From contig NZ_JARDUA010000006.1 of the NCBI RefSeq assembly GCF_029360645.1, positions 62,001-126,000 on the forward strand: a stretch of 64,000 bases of DNA, in the 5' to 3' direction. This DNA is from Pontibacter litorisediminis. Lineage in GTDB: Bacteria > Bacteroidota > Bacteroidia > Cytophagales > Hymenobacteraceae. A model generated the notes under the pieces. That model did no database searches. It had not been told where the DNA came from and saw only the letters and a list, made by a program, of their open reading frames with translations. This document shows positions 37,082 to 46,804 of the stretch, piece by piece; the stretch's first letter is position 1, and the number at the start of each line of letters is the position of its first letter. A program made the translations under genes and the position numbers.

Positions 37082-38428
37082 TTATGCGGTTACAGCGTCG
37101 AGTTGGCCTCTGTACACCGCACCCGGGGCAGTTGCCTCTTTCGGGTTGTTGATGTGCCACTCAAACTCATGGCGGAAGTGGCGGATAGCACTTGCCACCG
37201 GCCATGCGGCTGCATCACCCAGCGGGCAAATGGTGTTCCCCTCTATCTGCTTCGACACGCTTACCAGCAAATCGATATCCTGCTGATGGCCGTGGCCGTA
37301 CTCGATGCGGTGCAGCACTTTCTCCATCCAGCCTGTACCTTCGCGGCATGGGCTGCACTGGCCGCACGACTCGTGGTGGTAGAAGCGGGCATAGTTCCAC
37401 GTGTTACGCACAATGCACTGGTCCTCATCAAACACGATGAAGGCACCCGAACCCAGCATGGAGCCGCTCACAAAGCCGCCGTCTGACAGCGACTCGTAAG
37501 ACATCAGGCGATCTTCGCCGGCGGCTGTTTTCAGGATCAGGTTAGCTGGCAGGATCGGCACGGAAGAACCTCCCGGCACCACGGCCTTCAGTTGCTTGCC
37601 TTTCCAGATGCCGCCGCAGTACTCGTCGGAGTAGATGAACTCCTCTACCGGCACACCTAGTTCGATCTCATAAACGCCCGGCTTGTTGATGTTACCGCTG
37701 GCAGAGATCAGCTTGGTGCCTGTGCTACGGCCGATACCGATCTTGGCATACTCTGCGCCACCGTTGTTCACGATCCAAGGCACCGAAGATATCGTCTCCA
37801 CGTTGTTTACCACAGTTGGAGACTGGAACAGGCCTTTCACCGCCGGGAACGGAGGCTTGTTGCGTGGGTTACCGCGCTTACCTTCCAGAGACTCCAGCAA
37901 GGCAGTTTCCTCACCGCAGATATAGGCACCGCCACCCGGAGCCACGTGCAGGTCCAGGTCATAACCGGAGCCAAGAATGTTTTTGCCCAGCAAACCGGCC
38001 GCATACGCCTCCGCGATGGCTTTCTCCAGGATGCGCAGCACAAACAACAACTCGCCGCGGATGTAGATATAGGAAGTGTTGGCTCCCAGCGCGTAGCTCG
38101 ACGTGATCATGCCTTCGATCAGCGCGTGCGGGTTTTTCTCCATGAACCAGCGGTCCTTGAAAGTGCCCGGCTCCGACTCGTCGGCGTTGCAAACGAGGTA
38201 GCGCGGAATGCCCTCCGGCTTGGCCAGGAAGCTCCACTTCATTCCCGTTGGGAAGCCGGCACCCCCACGACCACGCAGGCCGGAAGTCTTTACCTCTTCC
38301 ACCACCTCATCCGGAGACATCGTTTTCAGGGCCTTCTCTACTGATTTGTAGCCGCCGTGCTTGCGATAAACCTCCAGCGTCTCGATGCCGGGAACGTTGA
38401 TATGCTCAGTTAATATTTTAAGTCCCAT
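37082..38428 (-). CDS. nuoF: NADH-quinone oxidoreductase subunit F
   Basis: A 448-residue NADH- and FMN-binding subunit. Features: GLRGRGGAGFPTGMKW (NADH/FMN glycine-rich loop), ICGEETALLESLEGKRGNPR, the N3 cluster ligands ESCGQCSPCREGTGW and TICPLGDAAAWP. Complete. A 125-base gap with inverted repeats separates it from nuoG. Confidence 0.95.
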   Translation of the reverse strand: MGLKILTEHINVPGIETLEVYRKHGGYKSVEKALKTMSPDEVVEEVKTSGLRGRGGAGFPTGMKWSFLAKPEGIPRYLVCNADESEPGTFKDRWFMEKNPHALIEGMITSSYALGANTSYIYIRGELLFVLRILEKAIAEAYAAGLLGKNILGSGYDLDLHVAPGGGAYICGEETALLESLEGKRGNPRNKPPFPAVKGLFQSPTVVNNVETISSVPWIVNNGGAEYAKIGIGRSTGTKLISASGNINKPGVYEIELGVPVEEFIYSDEYCGGIWKGKQLKAVVPGGSSVPILPANLILKTAAGEDRLMSYESLSDGGFVSGSMLGSGAFIVFDEDQCIVRNTWNYARFYHHESCGQCSPCREGTGWMEKVLHRIEYGHGHQQDIDLLVSVSKQIEGNTICPLGDAAAWPVASAIRHFRHEFEWHINNPKEATAPGAVYRGQLDAVTA

Positions 38429-38582
38429 TGTAGCAGGATATCTATGTGGGCAGCTACTTTTAATGGTAACTAGCCATTGTTCATCTATTTATCTGGACAA
38501 AGGAATTATTTGACAAAGGACAAAAGAGAAAGTGTTGGTACAGAGCCTTTTGTCAAATAGTCTTTTGTCACAAAATCAAAAA

Positions 38583-39116
38583 CTACTTCTTCCAGGTTGG
38601 CGTCTCGTGCTCCTTGTGGCGCATCATCTCCAGGAACTCATCCAGCTTCTCCTCGCTGTCGATGTTCTCGTAGAACAGCTCACGCACCTGCAGCATCGGG
38701 CCTGTTCCGCAAGAGGCGAGGCACTCTACCGGCTTCAGTGTGAACATGCCGTCGGCCGTGGTCTCGCCTTCCTCAATGTTCAGCTTCTGCTTGATCATAT
38801 CGATGATCTGGTCGGCGCCACGCAGGCAGCAAGGGCCGGTGCGGCATACTTCCAGCACATGCTTCCCAACCGGCTTCAGGTTGAACATGGTATAGAACGT
38901 AGCCACTTCGTATACCTCGATCGGCTGGATGTTCAGGATCTCGGCAACTTTGTCCATCACCTCCGGGCTTACCCAGCCGCCAAACTCCGCCTGCGCAATG
39001 TGCAGGATTGGAAGTATAGCAGACTTTTGGCGTCCTTCCGGGTAGTGGCTGATGTAGCGCTGGATCTCGGCCATTGCCTCATCAGAAAACTTCACTTCGT
39101 TTATAGTCTCTGCCAT
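38583..39116 (-). CDS. nuoE: NADH-quinone oxidoreductase subunit E
   Basis: A 177-residue thioredoxin-like [2Fe-2S] subunit. Ligands in VCRTGPCCLRGAD and ECLASCGTGPM (C-x4/5-C...C-x3-C). EIQRYISHYPEGRQKSAILPILHIAQ is the typical N-terminal helical part. One AAGTATA word (39012). A 154-base gap with inverted repeats precedes nuoF. Confidence 0.94.
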   Translation of the reverse strand: MAETINEVKFSDEAMAEIQRYISHYPEGRQKSAILPILHIAQAEFGGWVSPEVMDKVAEILNIQPIEVYEVATFYTMFNLKPVGKHVLEVCRTGPCCLRGADQIIDMIKQKLNIEEGETTADGMFTLKPVECLASCGTGPMLQVRELFYENIDSEEKLDEFLEMMRHKEHETPTWKK

Positions 39117-39176
39117 TTTTCGGTTGTCATTGATCCCTTAGGGCTGATCAATGTTAAATGGTAATTGAATCTTTTA

Positions 39177-40421
39177 TTATGCGTCGAGCTCTCCGGCGAT
39201 TACGTTCAGGCTGCTCAGCGTCAGGATCGCGTCAGCCAGCTGCCCGCCTTTGATCATCTCGGTGTAGGCCTGGTAGTAGATGAAGCATGGGCGGCGGAAG
39301 TGCAGGCGGTACGGCGTGCGGCCTCCGTCAGAGATCAGGTAGAAGCCCAGTTCGCCATTGCCACCCTCCACGCTGTGGTATACTTCGCCAACAGGGGCGT
39401 CCACTTCACCCATCACAATCTTGAAGTGATAGATCAGCGCTTCCATGCTGGTATAAACCGCCTGCTTTGGAGGCAGGTAGTAGTGTGGTGCATCGGCGTG
39501 GTAAGAGCCTTCCGGCAGGTTTTTGTACGCCTGCTCAATGATCTTCAAGCTCTCCCATACTTCAGCACTGCGAACCAGGAAGCGGTCGTAGGTATCTCCC
39601 TTCGTGCCAACCGGAATTTCGAAATCAAAGTCCTCGTAAGAAGAGTAAGGATTCATCACGCGCACGTCGTAGTCTACGCCGCTGGCGCGCAGGTTAGGGC
39701 CTGTAAAGCCATAGCTTAGCGCACGTTCTGCCGAGATAGCACCCACATCTGTCGTTCTGTCGATGAAGATACGGTTGCGGGTTAGCATTTTCTCAAACTC
39801 TGCCCATACTTTCGGGAAGCGCTTCAGAAACTCGTCGATCATGTGCAGGGCCTTCGGCGACAGGTCGCGCTCCATGCCCCCGATGCGGCCCATGTTCGTC
39901 GTCAGACGGGCACCGCAAACTTCCTCATAGATGTCGTAGATGTGCTCCCGCTCCTGCATCACGTACAGGAAGCCGGTAAAGGCGCCGGAGTCCACCCCAA
40001 GGATCGAGTTACAGATCAGGTGGTCGGAGATGCGGGCCAGCTCCATCATGATCACGCGGATGTACTGCGCGCGCTTCGGCACCGTAATGCCCAGGAGCTT
40101 CTCTACCGTCATATGATACCCCATGTTATTGATAGGGGAGGAGCAGTAGTTCATGCGGTCCGTGAGCGGCGTGATCTGGTAGAAAGGCCTGCGCTCGGCG
40201 ATTTTTTCGAAGGCGCGGTGGATGTAGCCAATCGTAGGCACGGCATCCACGATAACCTCCCCGTCCATTTGCAGGATGTTTTGGAAAATACCGTGCGTGG
40301 CCGGGTGAGTTGGGCCCAGGTTTAACGTAGTAAGCGGCCGCTCTTCCTTGATGGCAAGTCCGTGGTCTTTTCGGAACTGCTCTATCTCGGTAAGCTCGGC
40401 GGTTTTATTTTCAGTAGCCAT
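39177..40421 (-). CDS. nuoD: NADH-quinone oxidoreductase subunit D
   Basis: A 414-residue subunit of the quinone-binding site. Features: NLGPTHPATHGIFQ (quinone headgroup His), GYIHRAFEKIAERRPFYQI, DRMNYCSSPINNMGYHMTVEKLLGI, and C-terminal VEGGNGELGFYLISDGG...FRRPCFIYYQ. NuoC is a separate gene here, unlike the NuoCD fusion of E. coli. Complete. Confidence 0.95.
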   Translation of the reverse strand: MATENKTAELTEIEQFRKDHGLAIKEERPLTTLNLGPTHPATHGIFQNILQMDGEVIVDAVPTIGYIHRAFEKIAERRPFYQITPLTDRMNYCSSPINNMGYHMTVEKLLGITVPKRAQYIRVIMMELARISDHLICNSILGVDSGAFTGFLYVMQEREHIYDIYEEVCGARLTTNMGRIGGMERDLSPKALHMIDEFLKRFPKVWAEFEKMLTRNRIFIDRTTDVGAISAERALSYGFTGPNLRASGVDYDVRVMNPYSSYEDFDFEIPVGTKGDTYDRFLVRSAEVWESLKIIEQAYKNLPEGSYHADAPHYYLPPKQAVYTSMEALIYHFKIVMGEVDAPVGEVYHSVEGGNGELGFYLISDGGRTPYRLHFRRPCFIYYQAYTEMIKGGQLADAILTLSSLNVIAGELDA

Positions 40422-40472
40422 TATGGTCTCCTTTTCTGTCAGCTATAGTTTGGTTAACTACAAAAAACTGGC

Positions 40473-40979
40473 TTAACGTCCGAAATACGTGTTAATCTTA
40501 TCTTCCCGTGTCTGGTCTTCCAGCGGGTACTGCTTCAGCATCGGGTGGTACTCCATCTCCTCAATGTTGAGGATGCGGATCAGGTTCGGGTGGCCCGTAA
40601 ATTTGATGCCGTAGAAGTCGAAAGCCTCACGCTCCATCCAGTTGGCGGTGGCGTACAGGTCTGTCATGGTGGGCATCACTGCGTCATTTAGCGGCATATA
40701 CACCTTAATGCGGATGCGGTAGTTGTGGCGCAGGCTGTGCTTCTGGTACATCATGCACAGCTCCTTGTCGCCCTTGCCCGGGTAGTGGATACCGCACATG
40801 GTGGTCAGGAAACTGATCTGCAGTTCCTTGTCGTCGCGCAGGTATTTGATCAGGTCGTGGATCGTCTCACGGTTAGTGGTGATCGTCATGATGCCATCCG
40901 GGTTCATCGCGTCCCAGATGTTCTCTTCCCCAAACTCGCTGATGATCTTGCCGAGTACGTTTTCGTTCGTAAGCTCCAT
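40473..40979 (-). CDS. nuoC: NADH-quinone oxidoreductase subunit C
   Basis: A 168-residue 30-kDa-type subunit. Signature near the C-terminus: NWMEREAFDFYGIKFTGHPN with LRILNIEEMEYHPMLKQYPLE. It bridges NuoB and NuoD. Five bases separate it from nuoB. Confidence 0.93.
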   Translation of the reverse strand: MELTNENVLGKIISEFGEENIWDAMNPDGIMTITTNRETIHDLIKYLRDDKELQISFLTTMCGIHYPGKGDKELCMMYQKHSLRHNYRIRIKVYMPLNDAVMPTMTDLYATANWMEREAFDFYGIKFTGHPNLIRILNIEEMEYHPMLKQYPLEDQTREDKINTYFGR

Positions 40980-40984
40980 GCTGC

Positions 40985-41545
40985 TTATTTAATGTTGTAA
41001 GAGGCTAAGAGTGCCTGGTATTCCGGAGAGTCGCGGCGGCGAAGTGACTCGCTTTCCGCCAGTTCCTGCACGCGCATCAGGCCATCCAGGATCTGCTCAG
41101 GGCGCGGCGGGCAGCCCGGTACGTACACGTCCACCGGCACCACGCGGTCAATGCCCTGCAATACAGAGTAAGTGTCGAAGATACCGCCTGAGGAGGCACA
41201 TGCGCCCACGGCGATTACCCAGCGCGGCTCGGCCATCTGCTCATACACCTGTTTCACCACCGGGCCCATCTTCTTGGCAATCGTTCCCATCACCATCAGG
41301 ATGTCGGCCTGGCGCGGCGAGAAGCTTGGGCGCTCCGAGCCGAAGCGGGAGATATCATAGTTGGAGCCCATGGTAGCCATGTACTCGATGCCGCAGCAGG
41401 AGGTAGCGAACGGCAACGGCCACAGCGAGTGCTTGCGGGCCAGGCCAATTACTTTCTCCAGGGAAGTAGCAAAGAAACCTGCTCCGGAAATACCATCCGG
41501 AGCCTCCGCCATTGTAATATCTTTATTGTTGGTTGTATCGCTCAT
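40985..41545 (-). CDS. nuoB: NADH-quinone oxidoreductase subunit B
   Basis: A 186-residue subunit carrying the terminal N2 [4Fe-4S] cluster. Ligands: the adjacent Cys-Cys in [13 protein letters not shown], the Cys in [13 protein letters not shown], and the Cys in [10 protein letters not shown]. Complete. An 86-base gap with an 8-bp inverted repeat separates it from nuoA. Confidence 0.95.
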   Translation of the reverse strand: MSDTTNNKDITMAEAPDGISGAGFFATSLEKVIGLARKHSLWPLPFATSCCGIEYMATMGSNYDISRFGSERPSFSPRQADILMVMGTIAKKMGPVVKQVYEQMAEPRWVIAVGACASSGGIFDTYSVLQGIDRVVPVDVYVPGCPPRPEQILDGLMRVQELAESESLRRRDSPEYQALLASYNIK

Positions 41546-41631
41546 GTCGAGATTATTTTGTTGTTCTGAATTGTACAGTTTTGACCTGTTTTAGAACAAC
41601 GGTTAATTCTCAAAAGTTTAATATTCAGAGT

Positions 41632-42006
41632 TTACTTCAGGATGCCTTTCTTGATCTCGTAGAAGAAGCCTGCCAGCAACACGGTCAGGAAAATCACCAT
41701 CGGGAAGAAGAACTGCAAGCCGTACTCGCGGAAGTTAACGGCCCATGGGTACATGAAAATGATCTCCACGTCGAACAGCACGAACAGGATGGCCGTGATG
41801 AAGTATTTGTAGGAGATCGGGGTACGGGCATCCCCCACAGACTCGATACCGCTTTCCCAGGCGGCGCCTTTTACCTCGCTGGTTCTTTTAGGGCCCAGCA
41901 GGTGTGTCAGCACCAGTGCAAAAATCACGAACCCGAGTGCAGCTGCAAACTGGATGATGATGGGCAGGTAATCAGACGGTACATACTGATTTACAGTTGG
42001 TTCCAT
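41632..42006 (-). CDS. nuoA: NADH-quinone oxidoreductase subunit A
   Basis: A 124-residue, three-TM subunit. Signatures: AAWESGIESVGDARTPISYKYFITAILFVLFDVEIIFMYPWAV is spread over residues about 50-90 (ESG...Y...FDVE). First gene of the nuoA-J unit, with a consensus promoter about 30 bases upstream. Confidence 0.95.
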   Translation of the reverse strand: MEPTVNQYVPSDYLPIIIQFAAALGFVIFALVLTHLLGPKRTSEVKGAAWESGIESVGDARTPISYKYFITAILFVLFDVEIIFMYPWAVNFREYGLQFFFPMVIFLTVLLAGFFYEIKKGILK

Positions 42007-42037
42007 ATCGCTGTGTCGCTTTCTTAAGATTTGGGAG

Positions 42038-42068
42038 CAAAATTAGGTATAAATAGCCATTATTCAAA
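42038..42068 (-). promoter_or_regulatory. Consensus promoter of nuoA-J
   Basis: Minus strand: TTTG (plus-strand 42065-42068), 19-base spacer, TAATTTTG (42038-42045). Both elements match the Bacteroidota sigma consensus TTTG-N19-TAnnTTTG exactly. Expected start is near 42031, giving a leader of about 25 nt. An AAGTATA word overlaps the -33 end (42068-42074). Confidence 0.85.
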
Positions 42069-42172
42069 AGTATACCTGAACTGTAAAATGCCCTTGAAGT
42101 GCGATAATCCGGAAGTTCCTGCAAAATAAAGTTAAAACAATATTCTGAGCGTGTGGGAATGGCCGTAAAACC

Positions 42173-42201
42173 AAAAAGCCGCGCCCTTTGTGGGGCGCGG
42201 C
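42173..42201 (-). terminator. Intrinsic terminator of pruA
   Basis: Stem gccgcgccc (42178-42186) / gggcgcggc (42193-42201), followed leftward by a short U-run. It lies past the pruA stop codon. Confidence 0.85.
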
Positions 42202-42230
42202 CTCTGTTACAGCAGCTTGCAAATAGCAGC

Positions 42231-43865
42231 TTATTTGTTCTCACCCAGGAACGGGTAGCGGTAATCCACTGGCGAAACGAACGTTTCCTTGATGGAACGC
42301 GCCGACACCCAGCGCAGCAGGTTCAGCATGGAGCCGGCCTTGTCGTTGGTGCCGGAGGCACGTGAGCCGCCAAACGGCTGCTGGCCCACCACGGCGCCTG
42401 TCGGCTTGTCGTTGATGTAGAAGTTGCCGGCGGCGTCGCTCAATTTGTTCATGGCATACTCGATGATGTAGCGGTCCTGGCTGAAGATTGCGCCTGTCAG
42501 GGCGTACGGCGAAGTGGCGTTCACCAGCTCCACGGTCTCCTCAAAATTGTCCTCGTCATACACATAGATCGAGATCACCGGCCCAAAGATCTCCTCGCAC
42601 ATGGTGACGTACTGCGGGTTGTGCGACAGCAGCACGGTTGGCTCCACAAAGTAGCCCTTCGATTTGTCGTAGTTACCGCCGGCGATGATTTCCACCTCAT
42701 TGCTCTCCTTCGCGTTGTCGATGTAGCGGGCAATCTTATCAAAGGATTTCTCGTCGATCACGGCGTTGATGAAGTTGCTGAAATCCTCCGGAGTCCCCAT
42801 CTTAAACGACTTCAGGTCCTCTACCACATACTCTCTTACTTCGTCCCACAGGTTGCTCGGGATGTAAGCACGCGAGGCGGCAGAGCATTTCTGGCCCTGG
42901 AACTCAAAGGCACCGCGCGAAATGGCTGTGGCCAGCGCCTTGGCGTTGGCCGACTTATGGGCAAGTATAAAGTCCTTGCCGCCAGTCTCGCCTACAATGC
43001 GTGGGTAGGTCTTATACTTGTAGATGTTCGTTCCGATGGTCTTCCAGATGTGCTGGAACACGCCGGTGCTGCCGGTAAAGTGGATGCCGGCGAAGTCGGA
43101 GTGGTTAAAGATCACGTCTCCGGCGGTTGGGCCGTCCACATACACCAGGTTGATCACGCCGTCCGGCAGGCCCGCCTCACGGAACAGCTCCATAATCATG
43201 TGGGCCGCGTAAACCTGCGTGTTGGCTGGTTTCCAAACCACCACGTTGCCCATCATGGCTGCTGACGAAGGCAGGTTGCCCGCAATGGCCGTGAAGTTGA
43301 ACGGCGTGAGCGCGAACACGAAACCCTCCAGCGGACGGTGCTCCATGCGGTTCCAAACGCCCGGCGACGATTCCGGCTGCATCTGGTAAATCTCTGTGGC
43401 GTACTGCGCGTTAAAGCGCAGGAAGTCCACCAGTTCGCAGGCAGAGTCGATCTCCGCCTGGAAAGCGTTCTTCGACTGGCCCAGCATGGTGGCAGCGTTC
43501 AGGCGGGCTCTCCAAGGGCCGGCCAGCAATTCGGCGGCCTTCAGGAAGATGCTCACGCGGTGCTCCCAGCTCATGGCCGCCCAAGCCTCACGTGCGGCAA
43601 GCGCGGCATTGATGGCTTGTTCCACGTGTTCGGCGTCGCCGTAGTTGAAGTGGCCCAGGATGTGCTGGTGGTCGTGCGGCTGCACCAGCGGCTGCTTGTT
43701 ATCGGTGTATACTTTGTCGCCGCCGATATACATGGGTATATCCAGCTGCTGCGACTTCAGCTCTTTATAAGTGCGCAACAGCTCCTCTTTTTCAGGAGAG
43801 CCGGGAGCGTAAGACTTAACGGGCTCATTTACTGGAGTTGGTACTCTAAAAAATCCGGTTGCCAT
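42231..43865 (-). CDS. pruA: L-glutamate gamma-semialdehyde dehydrogenase (P5C dehydrogenase)
   Basis: A 544-residue aldehyde dehydrogenase of the stand-alone P5CDH type (group 2), the second step of proline catabolism to glutamate, making NADH. Features: PFNFTAIAGNLPSSAAMMGN, HFTGSTGVF, the Glu of RIVGETGGKDFI, the catalytic Cys at about residue 325 (FQGQKCSAASRAY), and EEIFGPVISIYVY. No proline dehydrogenase (putA domain) gene is nearby. A perfect -7 element (TACCTTTG; plus 43935-43942) lies upstream. Three AAGTATA/TATACTT words. Confidence 0.93.
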   Translation of the reverse strand: MATGFFRVPTPVNEPVKSYAPGSPEKEELLRTYKELKSQQLDIPMYIGGDKVYTDNKQPLVQPHDHQHILGHFNYGDAEHVEQAINAALAAREAWAAMSWEHRVSIFLKAAELLAGPWRARLNAATMLGQSKNAFQAEIDSACELVDFLRFNAQYATEIYQMQPESSPGVWNRMEHRPLEGFVFALTPFNFTAIAGNLPSSAAMMGNVVVWKPANTQVYAAHMIMELFREAGLPDGVINLVYVDGPTAGDVIFNHSDFAGIHFTGSTGVFQHIWKTIGTNIYKYKTYPRIVGETGGKDFILAHKSANAKALATAISRGAFEFQGQKCSAASRAYIPSNLWDEVREYVVEDLKSFKMGTPEDFSNFINAVIDEKSFDKIARYIDNAKESNEVEIIAGGNYDKSKGYFVEPTVLLSHNPQYVTMCEEIFGPVISIYVYDEDNFEETVELVNATSPYALTGAIFSQDRYIIEYAMNKLSDAAGNFYINDKPTGAVVGQQPFGGSRASGTNDKAGSMLNLLRWVSARSIKETFVSPVDYRYPFLGENK

Positions 43866-44152
43866 TTTTTCTATAGTTACAGATTTAAAATTAGATTTTC
43901 ATACTTCTAGCGTAGCCTCAGCGGGCTACCTATACAAAGGTATGGCTTATTATTTGATTTTTAGGCATAAACTGGCCATAGCTTTGGGCGCGCGTAGCAC
44001 GGTATCCGTAGGCGCAGAAGGCGCCGGAGCCGTACTTTCTGCCTTGTGCTGCTAAAATCAATTTATGCCTATTTTATAATACATGAAAATTATGTATAAC
44101 TTGATACCGAGTAATAACACATTGGCCCTTTGACCATAAACAGACAGACGAC
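43866..44152. other. Structured divergent intergenic region
   Basis: 287 bp between pruA (-) and the GH20 gene (+). It contains gtagcc/ggctac (43912-43929 region), a GC-rich patch around 43988-44030 with ggcgc.../ggcgcc, and an outer inverted pair aggcataaa (43963-43971) / tttatgcct (44061-44069). It might hold a leader or small RNA; nothing known is recognised. Confidence 0.35.
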
Positions 44153-46729
44153 ATGAAAAAACTAACCGTGGGGGTATGGCTGCTTGCCCAAGCCATGCTC
44201 CTGAGTTGTTCCCAGGTTTCCACTGACACCGCCGCCGTATCGGCTACCAACGAAGCGAGTGCCGATACCCAGGGCCTGGGGCTGAAGCTGGAATTGGCAG
44301 ACAATCAACACCAGAACAGGGCACAGTCCCGGTCGGTTTTAACGATCACCAACAATGGGCCGGAGGCACTGCCAGCCAAAGGGTGGAAGCTCTATTTCAA
44401 CGGAGCCGCACTGAAAGCGGCCGACTCCACGGTGGCGACCATAGAGCACTTCAACGGTGACCTGCATTACCTGGCCCCGGGGCCAGCGTTCAAGGAGATA
44501 GCGCCAGGTGCGTCGGCTACGGTAGAGGTATTGGGCCGCGCTGTCCGCAATGTCTCCAACTTCCCGCGCGGGTTCTACTTAGTTTACGATGCAGAGCCTG
44601 GAAAAGGCATCCCTGTTCCGGTGGAAATTGAGCCGGGCAGCCACTTTGAAGAGGCCACGCAACAGTTCGCCGCGAAGGTTTACGAGAACAATGCCGCTAT
44701 ACAGGACCTGCCGGCGACAGCGCTAACCAAGGTTTTACCGACCCCGCTTTCTTACCAGGAGACAGGTAAGCCTTTTATTTTGGATACAAAGGTGCCCCTG
44801 GTAGCTGACGCAGCCTTCAGAAGAGAAGCAGAGCACCTGGCAACAGTATTGGCTACTGCAACAGGGCAGAAGCCTGCCATACAGAGCAGTGCCACCGGCC
44901 AGGCGATTTTCCTCCAGAAAAAGCCTGGCATGGGAGCAGAAGAATATACGTTGAGTGTAAACCCCGCGCGGATAGAGATCACCGCTTCCGAACCTGCGGG
45001 GGCCTTCTATGGCATTCAGTCGCTTAAAACACTGCTGCCGGCCACCGCATACGCGGGCAAGGCCGCAACGGTAGAAGTGGCAGGCGTGGAGGTGAAGGAT
45101 GCCCCGCGCTTTGGCTACCGAGGCTTTATGATGGACATGGCCCGTAACTTCCAGCCGAAGGCGGAGGTGCTGAAGGTCCTGGACGTGATGGCCCTGTACA
45201 AGATGAATAAGCTGCACTTCCACTTCAGCGAGGATGAGGGGTGGCGCCTCGAGATTCGTCCACTGCCGGAGCTTACGGCAGTCGGCGGCACGCGCGCCCA
45301 TACCACCGACGGCAGAGGCAGCATTGTGCCTTCCTACGGCTCCGGGCCGGATGCCAGCAACAAAGCGGGCACAGGCTTTTACAGCCGGGAGGACTTTATC
45401 GAGATACTCAAGTACGCGCATGACCGCCACATAGAGGTGATCCCGGAGATAGAGTCTCCGGGCCATGCCAGGGCTGCCATCAAGGCCATGGATGCCCGCT
45501 ACATGAAGTTGATGGACGAGGGCAAAAAGGAGGAAGCGGAACGCTACCTGCTGCGCGACCTGAACGATAAGTCGGTTTACCGCTCGGTGCAGGGTTGGAA
45601 CGACAACATCATGGACGTGTCCCTGCCATCCACCTATACTTTCCTGGAGACAGTGGTGGATGAGATCAGGAGCATGTATAAAGAGGCAGAAGCGCCGCTG
45701 CACACGATCCACTTCGGCGGGGATGAGGTGCCGGCAGGTGTGTGGGAGAAGTCGCCCTCCGTACAGCGTCTTATCAGCCAGAATTCCAAGGTTAAAAACG
45801 CAGACGACCTGTGGTATTACTACTTCGGCAAGGTGAACCAGATGCTGCAGGAGCGCGGCCTGTACCTCTCGGGCTGGGAGGAAATAGGGCTGCGAAAAGA
45901 AGTTGAGAACGGCAAAGTAAACTGGGTGCCGAACCAGCAGTTCGCCAATGAGAACTTCCACGTGAATGTATGGAAGAACGATCCTGGCTCAGGCGCCGAG
46001 GACCTGGCCTACCGCATGGCGAATGCCGGGTATAAAGTTATCCTGACGGGAGTGACCCACTTTTACCTGGACCTTGCCTACAACCCTTCCTATGGCGAGC
46101 CAGGCCTATACTGGGGTGGCTATGTAGACATAGACAAACCGTTTTACTTCATCCCTTACGATTACCTCCGCAACCTGAAGGAGGACAACAAGGGGAATCC
46201 GCTGGACCGCTCCATTATCAAGAGCAAGGAGGCGCTAACGGAGAAAGGAAAGGCAAACATTGTGGGCATTGAGGCACCGCTCTGGTCTGAAACGAATCTC
46301 ACCACCGAGGACTTTGAGTACAAGCTGCTGCCCAAGTTGCTGGGTGTGGCCGAGCGCGCCTGGGCAAAAGACCCTGACTGGGCCAAGGAAAAAGCCCCGG
46401 CCAAAAGCGAGAAGCTTTACAACCAGGCCTGGTCTGAGTTCATCAACGTGGTGGGCAAGCGGGAACTGCCACGGCTGGATTACTTCGCAGGGGGGTATGG
46501 GTACAGAATTCCGACGGCGGGTGCAAAGGTGGTAGACGGCAAGGTAGCGGCCAACGTGCAGTTCCCCGGCTTCACCATCCGGTACACGACAGACGGCACA
46601 GAGCCAACAAAATCCAGCTCTGCCTACACCGAGCCTATTGCGGCCACCGGGCCAGTGAAGCTGCGGGTCTTCAACGCCGCAGGCCGTGGAGGACGTACCA
46701 TCACCATCCAAAGCCAAAGCTCCATGTAA
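44153..46729 (+). CDS. GH20 beta-N-acetylhexosaminidase (chitobiase-like lipoprotein)
   Basis: An 858-residue lipoprotein (lipobox AMLLSCSQ). Domains in order: a chitobiase-type carbohydrate-binding domain (about 40-180, LTITNNGPEALPAKGWKLYF), GH20b (about 195-310), the GH20 barrel (about 315-690) with MNKLHFHFSEDEGWRLEI and the catalytic Asp-Glu of HFGGDEVP (about 523-524), and a C-terminal Ig-like domain (VQFPGFTIRYTTDGTEPTKS). It releases GlcNAc from chitooligosaccharides, and faces the periplasm or cell surface. A long-stem terminator follows. No SusCD pair nearby. Confidence 0.92.
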   Translation: MKKLTVGVWLLAQAMLLSCSQVSTDTAAVSATNEASADTQGLGLKLELADNQHQNRAQSRSVLTITNNGPEALPAKGWKLYFNGAALKAADSTVATIEHFNGDLHYLAPGPAFKEIAPGASATVEVLGRAVRNVSNFPRGFYLVYDAEPGKGIPVPVEIEPGSHFEEATQQFAAKVYENNAAIQDLPATALTKVLPTPLSYQETGKPFILDTKVPLVADAAFRREAEHLATVLATATGQKPAIQSSATGQAIFLQKKPGMGAEEYTLSVNPARIEITASEPAGAFYGIQSLKTLLPATAYAGKAATVEVAGVEVKDAPRFGYRGFMMDMARNFQPKAEVLKVLDVMALYKMNKLHFHFSEDEGWRLEIRPLPELTAVGGTRAHTTDGRGSIVPSYGSGPDASNKAGTGFYSREDFIEILKYAHDRHIEVIPEIESPGHARAAIKAMDARYMKLMDEGKKEEAERYLLRDLNDKSVYRSVQGWNDNIMDVSLPSTYTFLETVVDEIRSMYKEAEAPLHTIHFGGDEVPAGVWEKSPSVQRLISQNSKVKNADDLWYYYFGKVNQMLQERGLYLSGWEEIGLRKEVENGKVNWVPNQQFANENFHVNVWKNDPGSGAEDLAYRMANAGYKVILTGVTHFYLDLAYNPSYGEPGLYWGGYVDIDKPFYFIPYDYLRNLKEDNKGNPLDRSIIKSKEALTEKGKANIVGIEAPLWSETNLTTEDFEYKLLPKLLGVAERAWAKDPDWAKEKAPAKSEKLYNQAWSEFINVVGKRELPRLDYFAGGYGYRIPTAGAKVVDGKVAANVQFPGFTIRYTTDGTEPTKSSSAYTEPIAATGPVKLRVFNAAGRGGRTITIQSQSSM

Positions 46730-46751
46730 GCAGCGAGCTGTGGTGAGGCAG

Positions 46752-46804
46752 AAAAGCCCCTGGCCTACTGGTTGCAGTCCGCAGCCAGTAGGCCAGGGGC
46801 TTTC
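46752..46804 (+). terminator. Terminator after GH20 gene
   Basis: Perfect stem 46752-46771 / 46785-46804 (20 bp), 13-base loop, ends in cttt. Confidence 0.8.
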
